Below are positions 9,574-20,411 of a stretch of 64,000 bases of DNA, one piece after another. The stretch lies in the NCBI GenBank assembly GCA_928721915.1, contig CAKMVZ010000002.1:94356-158355 (forward strand), written 5' to 3'. How positions within the stretch are numbered: position 1 is the first letter of the stretch; the number at the start of each line of letters is the position of its first letter. Under the pieces are notes generated by a model. The model was given only the letters and a program-made list of their open reading frames with translations. It had not been told where the DNA came from and made no database searches. Origin of the DNA: an uncultured Clostridia bacterium (GTDB lineage Bacteria; Bacillota; Clostridia; TANB77; CAG-508). The translations under genes were made by a program, and so were the position numbers.

Positions 9574-9647
9574 CAAAAGAGCTTTGAAAAAATACTCAAA
9601 GCCCTTAATCAAATTTATCAAATTAACATGTTTTTCGAACACGTCCC
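9574..9647. repeat. Dispersed repeat R1, copy c (right half)
   Basis: AAAGAGCTTTGAAAAAATAC through CGAACACGTCCC, a diverged copy of the right half of R1. A short match to 6700-6723 (TTGTGGTGTATTC) follows at 9656. It lies just 3' of the pilin-like gene at 9723 and may serve as its terminator on the minus strand. Confidence 0.65.
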
Positions 9648-9722
9648 TTAAACCATTGTGGTGTATTCTCTATATGTCTATTTCCACCTCCCACTATTTT
9701 ATAAGGAAGTTATCTTTAGTAG

Positions 9723-11929
9723 CTACTCGGCAACGAGCACTACACGGAAACTATTATGATAGTCCAAATTACCACCAGCACGATTGAAAGTAAATGAACC
9801 AGCATGAGAATCATTACTGTAATCGCCACCACGTAGAAAGAATGGTGACACAAAATCCACAAAGTAAGAGTAGTCAAAATTCCAACTGCTTGTTTCGTTT
9901 ACTCCTGACGATGTTTCTAAGATTGCGTTTCCGTATCCATAAGTGATTGATAGTAATCCTTTGTAAATATTGTAATTACTTATATAACTATCACTTGAAT
10001 TATTATATGGATATACTGTATAGTTCCTTGTACTTAATGTTTGATATCCATCTGCATTTGCTATAGAACTTGCCCCCATTAGACTACCAGATGTACCATT
10101 AGAAGAATTTGTCCCATTACTTGTTAATTGACTAGCTCCATCTGATATATATGCTGATGTTCTTTCCCATAATCCTCCACTTAAATCATATACTCCGGTG
10201 GCGTTTCCTGTTGTGTTTCCTTTATATCCATTTGCTATATTATATGCTGCTACATTAGTTAAACTTTGTGTTGCTGATTCTGAGCCATCTGAGCTTGCTA
10301 AACCTGTTATTGCTGTTTTATATGGACTTTGTTCACTTGTATAGTAATCATTTATTGTTATCTCTGTTCCTGCTCTTCCATATGAACTATGTGCTAAATA
10401 TGCTACCGCTCCCCACTCACTATTTTTCATCATATGGCTATCTGTTTTATTTGAATTTAATCCATAAAAATTGTTAGCTGTATCTATTGCTTGTGATAAT
10501 ACATAGCTATCTCCTATACATATATTATTATATGAATACGTTAATGGTTTAAATACAGGATATGACAAACTTTGGTTTGAATATCCTTCTGCTGATAAAT
10601 CTTGATTTAAAGTATTTGTTAAAAATCGGATATAATATGATGTATATTTTAAATCTGAATAAACTACTTCATCATCTGCATTTGATATTTCTGTTGAAAG
10701 TACTCCACTATTATTTGTTATAGTATTTGCTTGATATCCTGCTTCATATTTTGCTACCCAAAATCCTGTTACTTCTTCGTCCCATTCTCCGTTCATAAAA
10801 TTATTTGATTTTCCATCTCTAAATGCTGGATGTACTACATAATCGTTCATATGATTATTTACTTCGTTTGTTTCATCTATTGTATAACTATATTCTCTAC
10901 TTATTGTATTTCCTTCTTCATCTAAATCACTTGTTCCTTGTAAGAATTTTATTGAGATTTCTCCAGCTGTACTTGTGAATAATCCACTTTCTATTTTATA
11001 TGCATATCTTGGTATCCATACCCAGTAACCTGTTATATTTCCATTCTCATCTTTTGTTACTGCATTTGCCCATTTATTTTGGCCATCTCCTTGACCATTA
11101 TAATCATACCAATTTTTCCACTCTTCTTCTGAACTTGAAGATGTAAGTTCATGTTCTACTCCTTCACTATCCCAGTACACTGCTGTCATTCCTTCAAATA
11201 ACTCTGGGCTGTTTACTTTCTTTTCACTATTCCAACTTCCATTTGCTACTCCAATTCCTTCTATTACTTCTTCATCTGAGTTTATATAAAAATCTATTCC
11301 ATCTAATGTTATTGTTCCTGTTGGTAATGATGTTCCTACATTACTTGTGTCTATTCCTAAATGATTTTCTAGATTACTTTTTAAACTACCAACATCTAAT
11401 CTTCCATTACTATCATAACTTCCTACTATTTCCATTGCTATTCTTTCTCTTGCATCTTCTACTTTTGTTCTATCAGCTGAATTTATTGCTTGATTTAATA
11501 TTCCATTTTCTCCGCACTAAAGCTGATATTGTTACTCCTGCTAATATTAATAATACTATTATTGTGATTATAAGCGCGATTAGTGTTATTCCTGAATTTA
11601 AACTTAAAATACCAGTTTTTAAATTGCTTTTAAAATTGCTTTTAAAGTCTTTTCCAAAATCTTTTTCAATACTATTTTTGAAAATTTTTTGATTAAAATA
11701 ATTTTCTCTTTTAAATTCTTTTTCTTGAAATTTTTGATTAAAACTTTTTTCTTCATTTTTTAGATTTATTAAATCTTTTTCATGATGAAAAAATTTTTTG
11801 AACTTTTTTGATTTAAAATTTGTTAAAAAATCACTTAAACCAATTATAAGTGTGTGTGTGTGTGTGTGTGTGTACAGCCGCAAGGCTTTCATGACTTACT
11901 AATTTAAAATTCTTTTTCTGTCTATTCAT
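9723..11929 (-). CDS. Pilin-like surface protein A (lectin/FGE-type fold), phase-variable start, one CGG shift
   Basis: The main part has a type IV prepilin-like segment (SGITLIALIITIIVLLILAG), then a large extracellular region ending in FFLRGGDYSN...NSFRVVLVAE. That is the end of a formylglycine-generating-enzyme/C-type-lectin-like fold. At 11512-11514 gct tta gtg cgg a joins, by +1 shift, to GENGILNQAINSADRTKVED. The best start is ATG 11929 with GGAGG six bases upstream, giving MNRQKKNFKLVSHESLAAVH followed by a CA-repeat. With 12 repeats this frame stops at 11831; 13 or 10 repeats would connect it to the 120-residue basic leader and the pilin. ATG 11892 lacks an RBS and meets an in-frame CGG at codon 5, so I reject it. 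The gene is therefore probably OFF as sequenced. Confidence 0.7.
11850..11873. repeat. (GT)12 simple repeat inside the pilin A leader
   Basis: Twelve perfect GT units (CA on the coding strand) lie about 55 bases after the ATG with the strong RBS. Gain of one unit or loss of two puts the start in frame with the pilin. This is the classical arrangement of slipped-strand phase variation. An identical 12-unit tract is at 30407-30430. Confidence 0.9.
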
Positions 11930-12204
11930 GTTTTTCCTCCCTATTATTTTAATTTTATTTTTTAAATTTATATGGTTATATAACCAACTTTATTGAAATT
12001 ATAACTTTAATATTTTTAATTGTAAATAGCTTTGAAAAATTATTTTAAACTTATACAATAAGTTTAATGATATTTTTTCCATAATTCACTAATTTTATAA
12101 TGCAAAAGTAACTTTTTAGTTATATATTTTAGCACTCTCTTAATTTTAAAGCACAAAAGCAACTTTTAATTTTGAAGTTACTTATTGTTAAAGTACTTAA
12201 GTAG

Positions 12205-12366
12205 CTTTTAAGGGTTTATATTTTTTAAAAGGATAAGCAAAACTTGTGTGGGGACCAGCGAGCTAGAAAATGTTATCTTGAGGGTTTTTAGACTTCAAAA
12301 CCATCAAGATTACATTTTCTTCGAAGTAGGGATTTTGCCCTTTTAAAAAATATAAACCCTTAAAAG
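12205..12366. other. Long nested inverted repeat upstream of pilin A (possible structured RNA or small mobile element)
   Basis: A perfect 28-bp outer stem (12205-12232 with 12339-12366, CTTTTAAGGGTTTATATTTT...) encloses a 24-bp inner stem with two mismatches (12265-12288 with 12297-12320). Purine-rich asymmetric internal loops contain GGGGACCAGCGAG and TCGAAGTAGGG. A similar nested structure lies beside pilin B (30010-30207). The rest of 11930-12545 is AT-rich with no gene visible. Confidence 0.7.
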
Positions 12367-12545
12367 CGGATTCACTCTTCTAAATAAAATATATGCAACT
12401 AAAAAAGCGGACTAACTGCACAAAATTAAATATATGCAACCAAAAGCGGTCTCACTATACAAAACCAAATATATAAAGCTAAAAGTGAGCTCACACATCT
12501 AAATTAATTAAATATATACAAAAAAATAATTCCATACAATTAAAA

Positions 12546-12605
12546 TATAAATAAAAATCCCTTAAAAGAAACCTTGCTTTTAAGCTTAGTTTTCTCTTAA
12601 GAGAC
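12546..12605. repeat. Dispersed repeat R2, copy b
   Basis: AAATAAAAATCCCTTAAAAG...TAGTTTTCTCTTAAGAGA, as at 8059 and 30601, immediately 3' of the pseudouridine synthase gene at 12611. Probably its terminator. Confidence 0.65.
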
Positions 12606-12610
12606 AAATT

Positions 12611-13295
12611 CTATTCAATTTCCGCGTCTAAAATCTTCCAACTCCCAATATGTTTTGGCTCTAACGTAAAAATTAGTTCCTCTTTTGTTGTCGGATGCTT
12701 AAATTTAAGCATATAAGCCCAAAGGGCTAATTGTTTTCCTCTTCCTCTTGATCCATATTTTTGGTCACCATAAAGCGAATGGTTCCTTGAAGCAAATTGA
12801 ACTCTTATTTGATGATGACGACCAGTTTTTAAATCTACTTTTATTACTGATAAATTTATTTTACTATTATATTTTATAACCTCATAATCTAAAACTGCTT
12901 TTTTAGCATTTTTTTCATTTGGTTTTGCAATTCTACTAGTATTCGTTCTTTCATTTTTGTATAAATAATTTTCAAAAGTTCCTGTTTCTTTTTCCATTTT
13001 TCCATCTACTATGCATAAATAACTTTTATGAAACTCATTATTTCTAATCTGCTCACTTAATCTACTAGCTGCTTTTGAAGTTTTTGCAAAAACCATTATT
13101 CCTCCGAGTTGGTCTATCTAATCTATGAACTAAACCTAAATAAACATCACCTGGCTTATTATATTTTTCTTTTAAATATTCTTTTATAATAGTTAATAAA
13201 TCTTTATCACCAGTTTTATCACCTTGAGAAGGTATATTTACTGGTTTTTCTACAACTATTATATGATTATCTTCGTAAATTACATTTAATTCCAT
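12611..13295 (-). CDS. RluA-family pseudouridine synthase (no S4 domain), one CGG shift
   Basis: 227 residues after joining. It converts specific uridines in rRNA or tRNA to pseudouridine. The catalytic motif is HRLDRPT|cgg a, which on skipping the C at 13104-13106 becomes HRLDRPTGGIMVFAKTSKAA, the textbook family signature with the catalytic Asp. It continues with GRHHQIRVQFASRNHSLYGD and KYGSRGRGKQLALWAYML. The protein lacks the N-terminal S4 RNA-binding domain. Start ATG 13295 is preceded by AAAGAGTGG. Without the shift the frame stops a dozen codons later. The precise RNA target cannot be told from sequence. Confidence 0.9.
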
Positions 13296-13356
13296 TTTCT
13301 TTCCACTCTTTTAAAATTTTTAAATGCTTTTTGAACGCGTCCCCAAAAACTTGAAA

Positions 13357-14218
13357 TTAACTTTCCCATTTTCCATAAATTCCACAAGGCAAAACTAATT
13401 TTGAATCTGTCATAGGAAGTCCTATTTCACCTGATGAGATTTTTCCTTTTTTTCTAATTTTTAAATTTAAAATATTTTCTAAAACTTTGCTTGAAATTCC
13501 AGTTGTATAAGAATTTATTAAGAAAAATAAAGGATTATCTGCTAAAACTTTAGAGCAAAGTTCTACTAAGTCTGAAATATTATTTTCAAATTGCCAAACT
13601 TCTCCATTTTTTCCTCTTCCATAAGATGGAGGATCCATAATTATTGCATCATATTTATTTCCTCTTCTAATTTCCCTTTGAACAAATTTTGTAACATCAT
13701 CTATAATAAATCTTATTCTATTTTCACCTAAACCAGATAAAACGGCATTTTCTTTTGCCCAGGCAGTCATACCTTTTGAACTATCAACATGACAAACTTC
13801 CATAGCTCCTGCATAGCTACAAGCAACTGTTGCACCTCCAGTATATGCAAATAAATTGAGTACTTTTATATTCTTTTTTGAATTTCTTATTTTCTCAATC
13901 ATCCAATCCCAATTAACAGCTTGCTCTGGAAAAAGTCCAGTATGTTTAAATCCCATTGGTTTAATGTTAAATTTTAAATCTTTATAAGAAATTTTCCAAC
14001 TATCTGGAAGTTTTTTATTAATTTTCCAGCCTCCTCCGACCCGAATTACTTCTATTATATCTAGCATGGGCCATTTTCCACTTTTCTGGAAAGCTTTTTT
14101 CCTTCCAAATAATTTGTGGATCAGGCCTTATTAAAAAAATATTTCCCCATCTTTCTAACTTTTCTCCATCAGCCATATCTAAAATCTCATAATCTTTCCA
14201 ATCACTTGCAATATTCAT
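13357..14218 (-). CDS. SAM-dependent RNA methyltransferase (RlmI/RlmK-like), one CGG shift
   Basis: 286 residues after joining. The N-terminal part (MNIASDWKDYEILDMADGEK...RPDPQIIW) and the methyltransferase domain meet at ggt cgg a (14036-14038), giving SNSGGGGWKINKKLPDSW. The Rossmann-type domain shows KVLNLFAYTGGATVAC (SAM-binding motif I), HVDSSKGMTAWAKEN, RFIIDDVTKFVQRE and IIMDPPSYGRGKNGEVWQFE, the DPPxF/Y-type catalytic motif of 23S rRNA m5C/m2G methyltransferases. It lacks the N-terminal PUA domain of Escherichia coli RlmI, as do many Bacillota homologues. Confidence 0.85.
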
Positions 14219-14344
14219 AACAACTTAAAATTCCTTTATATAAAAAAATTTATTAAACCTTATGATTTAATTAACATTTTATATTATACTCTAAAAATTG
14301 CTATATTTCAAGCCAAAATTAAACTAGCATTTTCGTTTTAAGAA

Positions 14345-14405
14345 AATAAAAAGCAACTGCCATTTTAAGAAAAAAATATCTTTCCTTAAAATGACAGCTA
14401 CAAGT
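14345..14405 (-). terminator. Terminator after the 14434 gene
   Basis: On the minus strand GTAGCTGTCATTTTAAG pairs with CTTAAAATGGCAGTTGC, followed by TTTTTATTTTC. A long stem with two mismatches. Confidence 0.8.
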
Positions 14406-14433
14406 ATTGCCTTAAAAAACTAAATAAAAAAGT

Positions 14434-14997
14434 TTAATTGTCCATGTCTTTAAGTTCTGGAAATACTGAAGTTGCAGGAATGATTGGTCCTCCAGTAAGT
14501 TGCATAATTAAATCTGCAACCTCTTTTGGCATATCATCCGGAATATAATTTGAATAAAGTTCAGTGATAAACATTTCTGCCAAAAAAGCTAAAAATGCAT
14601 ATCCTAACTTTTCAACTTTGCAGATAGTACTATCTGAAGCTGTTTCAATTGTATTTCTGAGAACTAAAGCAACATTATTTAGTGAATCCTCATCTAACAA
14701 TATCTCAGCATTTTGGAGAAAGTTATAAATTTCTTTTTCAAAGTTAAATAAAAAATCTCTTGAAAAAGCTTTTTCATTCTCCAGTTCAAGATACTTTTTT
14801 CTCTGCTCTTCAGCTTTTTTTGTCATTTTTTTATCTGGAACATTTTCTACTAATTTTTTTAATTCATCAGAAAATGCAGAATAAACGCTTTTGACCATTT
14901 TTTCTACAGGTTCCTTTTTCCAGAAATACTGACATGCAGTATCCAAGTAAAACTTGTTTAAATACCGTCTAATCTCGCTTACTTTATTTGCTTCCAT
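14434..14997 (-). CDS. Hypothetical protein, 187 residues
   Basis: Not recognised. It is soluble and largely helical with charged segments (KKMTKKAEEQRKKYLELENE), a more hydrophobic stretch YAFLAFLAEMFITELYSNYI around residue 140, and a Pro-rich tail GGPIIPATSVFPELKDMDN. ATG 14997 is preceded by AAGGAGGGTATGCT, a strong RBS. It stands alone between terminators and the promoter-containing gap at 15000-15190. Confidence 0.7.
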   Translation of the reverse strand: MEANKVSEIRRYLNKFYLDTACQYFWKKEPVEKMVKSVYSAFSDELKKLVENVPDKKMTKKAEEQRKKYLELENEKAFSRDFLFNFEKEIYNFLQNAEILLDEDSLNNVALVLRNTIETASDSTICKVEKLGYAFLAFLAEMFITELYSNYIPDDMPKEVADLIMQLTGGPIIPATSVFPELKDMDN

Positions 14998-15193
14998 AGC
15001 ATACCCTCCTTATAGGATAAAAATAAATTTGTAAATTACGGCAATAATTTTAGCATTTTTTTAATATTATGTCAATTATCAATATTTTTTGTAATATATT
15101 TGTATACAAAAATTAAAAACATTACCATAAAACTACATTTTTTTCAAATTTAATTTTATATAATTTAATAAATTAACTAGAAAGGACGAGCAT

Positions 15194-15307
15194 ATGAACA
15201 ATGACAAAAAGTTCCTTATTATTCTAGCAATTTGTACTATTATTTGTATTTTTATTTTAAGTTTACTTATGTATAATTTTGTTCAAATACTTATTGCCGG
15301 AATATAA
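15194..15307 (+). CDS. Small single-span membrane protein, 37 residues
   Basis: MNNDKKFLIILAICTIICIF and onward: a basic N-terminus, one strongly hydrophobic helix and the short tail FVQILIAGI. AAAGGACGAG lies seven bases before ATG 15194, and the gene ends just before a terminator shared with uvrC on the other strand. Its size, RBS, orientation against the neighbours and terminator together support a real gene. Function unknown. Confidence 0.6.
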   Translation: MNNDKKFLIILAICTIICIFILSLLMYNFVQILIAGI

Positions 15308-15313
15308 ACCTAA

Positions 15314-15347
15314 AAAAGACCAGTTTATTTATAAAAACTGGTCTTAT
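15314..15347. terminator. Bidirectional terminator between the small ORF and uvrC
   Basis: AAGACCAGTTT pairs with AAACTGGTCTT; A runs precede it and T-rich sequence follows. It separates the convergent genes and overlaps the uvrC stop. Confidence 0.85.
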
Positions 15348-17132
15348 AATTCTTCTTTTAATTTTTTAGCTAAACTTTCATTTATTCCCTTAATTTTAAT
15401 TAAATCTTCAATATCTGCTTCTTTTATCTTTGAAAGTGAACCAAATTCTTTTAAAAGAGCTGTTCTTTTTTTCTCTCCAATTCCATCAATATAATCTAAT
15501 TTTGATTTTGTCATTTCTTTATCTCTTAATTTTCTATGATATTCAATTGCAGTATTATGAACTTCATCTTGAAAAGCAGTTATAAAATTAAAAAGTTCTG
15601 CTGAAATTTTAAATTCTTTTCTATTTTCATCCATTAAAGCTCTTGTTGAGTGCTTATCATCTTTTACCATTCCAAAAACTGGAATTTCTAAAACTTTATT
15701 TTCTTTTAATGCTTCTTTAATTGCCCTTATTTGTGTTATTCCACCATCAGCTAAAATTAAATCTGGAAGTTCTCCAAAACCTCCTTTAGGATTTTCTAAA
15801 GAATGCTTAATTCTACGGCTAACAACCTCTGTCATACATCTTGGGTCGTCTTGTCCAAAAACAGTTTTTATTTTAAATCTTCTTGAAAGATTTCTTTTTA
15901 TAACTCCATTTTGACATACACACATTCCGAGCAACTATAAAATTACCAGAGATATTTGAAATATCAAAACTTTCTATTTTTAAAGGCAATTTTTCTAATT
16001 TTAAAACTTCTTTTAACTCTTTTAGAATTTCTGCTTTATCTTTTACCCTATTTTCTAATGTTATTTTACTATTTAGCTCTGCCATTTCAACAAATCTTAG
16101 TTTTTCACCTTTTTGAGGACTTTTTATCTCAACATGTTTTTTTGAAATATTACTTAAAAATTTTTCTAAAATTTCTTTTTCTTCTAAATTATATCTAAGC
16201 ATTATTTTATTTGGAAAATCTATTGTATTCATATAAAATTGTTTTATGAAACCAGAAGCAATTTCCTCTTCTGGCATATCTTTTAAATCATCAAAAAAAT
16301 AGTGTTCTCTTCCTATCATTTTACTTGAACGTACAAAAAATATTTCTACACAAACCGATAATTCATTTTTATAAATTCCAATAACATCAATATTGTTTTC
16401 AGAAAAATTTGAAACTTTTTGTTTTTCAGTAATTCTTTGAATCGCTAAAACTCTATCTCTTAAATTTGCAGCTTTTTCAAAATCTAAATTTTTAGATGCT
16501 AATTCCATCTCTTTTTTAGTTTCTTTTATTATAGTATCAAATTTACCTTCTAAAAGACTAATAATTTGGTCAATTTGTTTTCTATAATCTTCTTTAGAAA
16601 TATACCCCATACATGGAGCTAAGCATTTTTTTATATGATAATTTAAACAAGCTCTATCTTTATATTTAAAATTCTTGCATTGTCTTATTTGAAATTTATC
16701 TTTAATTAGTGAAATCATCTCTTTAACTGCAGTACTACTTGGATATGGTCCAAAATATTTTGCTCCATTTTTTAAAATTCTTCTAGTCATAAATACATTT
16801 GGATAATCTGATTTTATGTCAATACAAATATATGGATATGTTTTATCATCTTTTAAAAGTACATTAAATTTTGGCCTATATTTTTTTATTAAATTACATT
16901 CTAAAATTAAAGCTTCATCTTCACTTCCAACTACTATGTATTCAAAATGATCAATTAATGAAACCATTTTTTCTATTCTAGTCGTTTTATTAGTTTTTCT
17001 AAAATATGATCTTACACGATTTTTTAAAACTACAGCTTTGCCAACATATATAACTTCATCATCTTTGTTTTTCATTATATATACACCAGGCTTATTTGGA
17101 AGCTTTTTTAATTCTTCTTCAATATTAAACAT
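15344..17132 (-). CDS. uvrC: UvrC, excinuclease ABC subunit C, one CGG shift
   Basis: 595 residues after joining, normal for UvrC, which makes both incisions in nucleotide excision repair. Order: GIY-YIG nuclease (PGVYIMKNKDDEVIYVGKA), Cys-rich KHYHIKKCLAPCMGY-type region (here LNYHIKKCLAPCMGY), UVR motif (LDFEKAANLRDRV), then the RNase H-like domain and a C-terminal HhH (LDYIDGIGEKKRTALLKEFG). The join is at gct cgg a (15927-15929): NISGNFIVA|GMCVCQNG, restoring the usual VAGMCVF-type strand. GQDDPRCMTEVVSRR follows. The start is ATG 17132 (MFNIEEELKKLPNKPGVY); an in-frame ATG at 17210 would add residues unlike the family and overlap the hpt terminator. Confidence 0.93.
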
Positions 17133-17175
17133 CCTAAAATTAAAACCTTTCTTAAAAAAATTATCTATTATTAAA

Positions 17176-17217
17176 ATGCGCCCTTTAAAACTTTTACTTT
17201 TAGGGCGCACTTTTCTA
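17176..17217 (-). terminator. Terminator after hpt
   Basis: On the minus strand GTGCGCCCT and AGGGCGCAT form a strong GC-rich stem followed by TTTT. It lies directly after the hpt stop codon. Confidence 0.85.
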
Positions 17218-17733
17218 ATCTTTTAAAGTTCCTATGTAATTTAAATTTCTACATGTATTATTATAGTCAAAACCATATCCTACTATATATTTACTTGGAA
17301 TTTTAAATCCAACATAATCAACCTCTACTGGAACTTTACGTCTTTCTTCTTTATCAGCTAATACTGCAACTTTTAAGCTTTTTGGATTTTTACTTAAAAT
17401 ATGCTTTTTTAAAAAATCTAAAGTATATCCAGTATCTATTATATCTTCAATAATCAAAACATCTCTACCGGTTAAATCTTCGCTAACATCTAATTTTAAA
17501 TCAATTTTTCCAGTAGTTTCAATTCCTGAATAACTTGAAACTCTTACAAAATCTAACTCAACATTTGGATTTTTCATCTTTTTAGTTAAATCAACAGTAA
17601 AATAAATTGCACCTCTTAAAACACAAATTGCTAAAATACTTTTCCCTTCATAATCTTTATCAATTTGCTCTGCCATTTCTTTAATTCTGTTTTGTATAGT
17701 TTCTTCATTATATAAAACTTTTAAATCTATCAT
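17215..17733 (-). CDS. hpt: Hypoxanthine phosphoribosyltransferase
   Basis: 172 residues, typical length. It salvages hypoxanthine and guanine using PRPP. Motifs: AICVLRGAIYFTVDL (pyrophosphate-binding loop), LDFVRVSSYSG, the PRPP-binding signature VLIIEDIIDTGYTL, and KIPSKYIVGYGFDYNNTCRN with the Phe/Asp base-binding end. Start ATG 17733 lies four bases after the stop of the upstream LD-carboxypeptidase gene, so the two are probably one transcript. Confidence 0.95.
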   Translation of the reverse strand: MIDLKVLYNEETIQNRIKEMAEQIDKDYEGKSILAICVLRGAIYFTVDLTKKMKNPNVELDFVRVSSYSGIETTGKIDLKLDVSEDLTGRDVLIIEDIIDTGYTLDFLKKHILSKNPKSLKVAVLADKEERRKVPVEVDYVGFKIPSKYIVGYGFDYNNTCRNLNYIGTLKD

Positions 17734-17736
17734 TTT

Positions 17737-18726
17737 TTATCCCCTTATTTTTAATTCAATTTTTCCATTTTTTGCTAATAAACTTGCCTCTCCTCCTACT
17801 GGAAAAGTTATAATTGGAGTTGTATGTCCAAAATCTACTCCAGCAATTACTGGGATATTTTCTAATTCTGATTTTGATTTTATTAATTTTATCCATTTTT
17901 CTTTTGTCATACAAGCAGCTTTTTGACTTCTTCCAATAACTATTCCTCTAACTTTTTCAAAACCAGGTTGCATAATAGTAGAAACTAAATTTCTGTCAAA
18001 CTCAACTAAAAATAATTTTCCTGCCATTTCATCATCTTCAATAAATAAAATAGAATCTTTTATATCTGGCATATACTTAGTTCCTTGTAATAAATTCAAA
18101 GTACATAAATTGCCACCAACAATTTTTCCTTTTGCTTCACCTTCATTTATAATAAACATTCCATCGTTTTTTATAAATTCTCTGTTTTCTTGGTCAGCAA
18201 ACCAAGGATCATCACTCCACTCTTCTGATGATTTTACTTCAATTTCCTTATCATCAAAAAACATTTTCTTAAAATATTCCATTTCATATTCCATAAAACC
18301 TTTTTTCATTCCAAAACTAGAATAATGAGGACCTGAATATGTTACTAAACCAGTTTTTGCATAAATTGAATTTGATAAAATAGTAATATCTGAAAAACCA
18401 CAAAAAATCTTTGGATTATTTTTTATATTTTCAAAATCTATATATCTTAAAATTTGATTAGAATTAAATCCACCAATAACAGTTAAAATTGCTTTAACAT
18501 TCTTATCAGCAAAAGCTTCATTTAAATCTTCAGCTCTTAATTTTGCATCTGCTACCATGTAGTCTGCATCAAACTCATAAACATGTTTTCCAAAACCGAC
18601 TTTTAATCCTAAGTCTTCTAATCGTTTTGTTGCTATTTCTATACAATCTTCTTTTAAAATTGCCATACTTCTTGAAGGAGCAATAACTCTTACTTCATCT
18701 CCAACTTTTAATTTTTCAGGTACCAT
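17737..18726 (-). CDS. LD-carboxypeptidase (peptidase family S66, MccF/LdcA-like)
   Basis: 329 residues. S66 peptidases remove the terminal D-Ala of muropeptide tetrapeptides or inactivate microcin C-type nucleotide peptides. Visible: KVGDEVRVIAPSRS at the start, TVIGGFNSNQIL, the nucleophile Ser in FCGFSDITIL (about residue 110), a Glu in FIEDDEMAGK, and the C-terminal His in AGVDFGHTTPIITFPVG. The GFNSNQIL block and the 329-residue length are closer to the MccF branch than to cytoplasmic LdcA. AAGGAAG precedes the ATG. Confidence 0.85.
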   Translation of the reverse strand: MVPEKLKVGDEVRVIAPSRSMAILKEDCIEIATKRLEDLGLKVGFGKHVYEFDADYMVADAKLRAEDLNEAFADKNVKAILTVIGGFNSNQILRYIDFENIKNNPKIFCGFSDITILSNSIYAKTGLVTYSGPHYSSFGMKKGFMEYEMEYFKKMFFDDKEIEVKSSEEWSDDPWFADQENREFIKNDGMFIINEGEAKGKIVGGNLCTLNLLQGTKYMPDIKDSILFIEDDEMAGKLFLVEFDRNLVSTIMQPGFEKVRGIVIGRSQKAACMTKEKWIKLIKSKSELENIPVIAGVDFGHTTPIITFPVGGEASLLAKNGKIELKIRG

Positions 18727-18747
18727 AATCAGACTTCCTTTCTAAAT

Positions 18748-20305
18748 TTAATTTTTATCATCATCTTTTGTATTTACCTCTGGTTCAGGTAAAGCATTAT
18801 TTTTATTAAATTTAAAAATACTTTTTATTTTATTAACAAATTTTTTAAAAGGACCTATTTTTTTAACTGTATTTTTTATTTCTTTTTTCTTTTGATCAAT
18901 TTTTACTTCACATGCTTCAGGATTTCCAGATTGTTCAATATGATTTTTTGAAAACTCTTCATCATCTTGTAAAATGCCTTTTTGACCACTTTGCCATATT
19001 TTTTTATTAGTTTTAAATTTTAAATCACTTGCTAAATCAACATTATACCAATCACCTTCAAGTTTTACTTGATTCCACATGCAATTTGGTTTATCATAAC
19101 TTATTCCAGAAATTATATGACTTTTTATTTTCAAAACTCTTAAAATATCATCAATTACTGATGCAAATAAATTATGATTAGAAAATTTTTCTAAATAAAA
19201 AGTTTTAATATTACTTTCATTTTCTTCATCATATTTTATATTTTCTTTTATATAATTATATAATTCTTCAAAAAGCTCAATTTCATTTGAATGTTTAGAA
19301 AGCTTACTTATGATTTCATCAAACTTTTCTCTAATTTCAATATAATCATCCACTGAATAAGTTTTTATTCTAGATTTTTCATAATCTAAAATTCCTATAT
19401 TTTTTAGTTCTAATCTATCTTTTAAATCTTTAGCCAGCTCTAAATCCATATACGAAACATTTTTAATGCTGATATTTACAATACCTTTTACTTTTTTTAT
19501 TTTTCTTAAATATTCATTTATATCAAATTCATCTTCAATAACTAAATATAAATTTGTTACTTTACTTAAAGGTAAATAGGAAATAGTTTTCTCAAAATCA
19601 AATGAATTAATAGTTAAACTAATACTATTATCTTCTTCTCCATTTACTTCAAATCTATTATCAATTAAAGATTTTTTTGAAGTTTTTATTTTTACATCAA
19701 TATTTTTAATATATTTTTTTCTACTTAAATCTTTTAAAGAATCAACATTAATTTCATTTCCGAAAAAATCTAGTCTTTCAATTTTTTCACTATCTGCTAA
19801 GAACTGAAAATTATCAAATTTGCAATTTTTCAAACCATCTATATTTAAATATTTTAAATTTGGAAAGATACCGCAAATTGCTAATTGATTTTCTGCCAAA
19901 ATCAACATTGCTTAAATTAATTGCAACAATTTTTTCTTTGTCTGCAATCTTATTAAAAAAGCCATTAACATCACTAAAAGTAATATTAGTTAATGAAATA
20001 GTTGTAAGACTTGTAAACTTTAAAAAAGCTTTTGTAGTTGGAAGTTTCACAGAATTTAAAATTAATGTTTCTAATAATTCTGGCTTACAAATATTAAATA
20101 TTATTTTATTAACATCAACTCTTAAATCTCCTTCTATAATAAGAGTTTTTAATTTCGTACATAAACTTATAATATTAAATAATTTTGAATTAGTAAAAAC
20201 TTCTTTTATAGTTAAAGTTTCAACTTTATCTAAATGATATTCCATAACTTTATCAAAATTATCTAAAACTTTATTATTTAATTCAAAATTCTTTAGTTCT
20301 TCCAT
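18748..20305 (-). CDS. Leucine-rich repeat protein with transglutaminase-like domain, one CGG shift
   Basis: 518 residues after joining. Residues 1 to about 230 contain irregular leucine-rich repeats (LKTLIIEGDLRV, LETLILNSVKLP, LTTISLTNITFS). The frame reaches ttg cgg t at 19871-19873 and continues +1 as ISNLGIFPNLKYLNIDGLKN, a normal repeat. From about 320 to 430 a transglutaminase-like domain is suggested by ELYNYIKENIKYDEEN, NHNLFASVIDDILRVLKIKS and CMWNQVKLEGDWYNVDLASD; the usual catalytic Cys position appears to be Asn or Leu, so it may be inactive. The tail is Lys-rich. No signal peptide. Role unknown. Confidence 0.78.
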
Positions 20306-20411
20306 CTTTTTTATCCTCTATATTCTTCGTATAATTTTCTATTTATATTATGTTCAGATTATATCATTACTATTATTTTTTATCAATAAATAAAATTAAA
20401 AAATAAAATTT

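Noticed and set aside
11473..11892. ATG 11892 as the start of pilin A (MKALRLYTHTHT...)
   Set aside because: It lacks an RBS and has an in-frame CGG at codon 5, which under the rule would shift it out of frame and to a stop; ATG 11929 has GGAGG.
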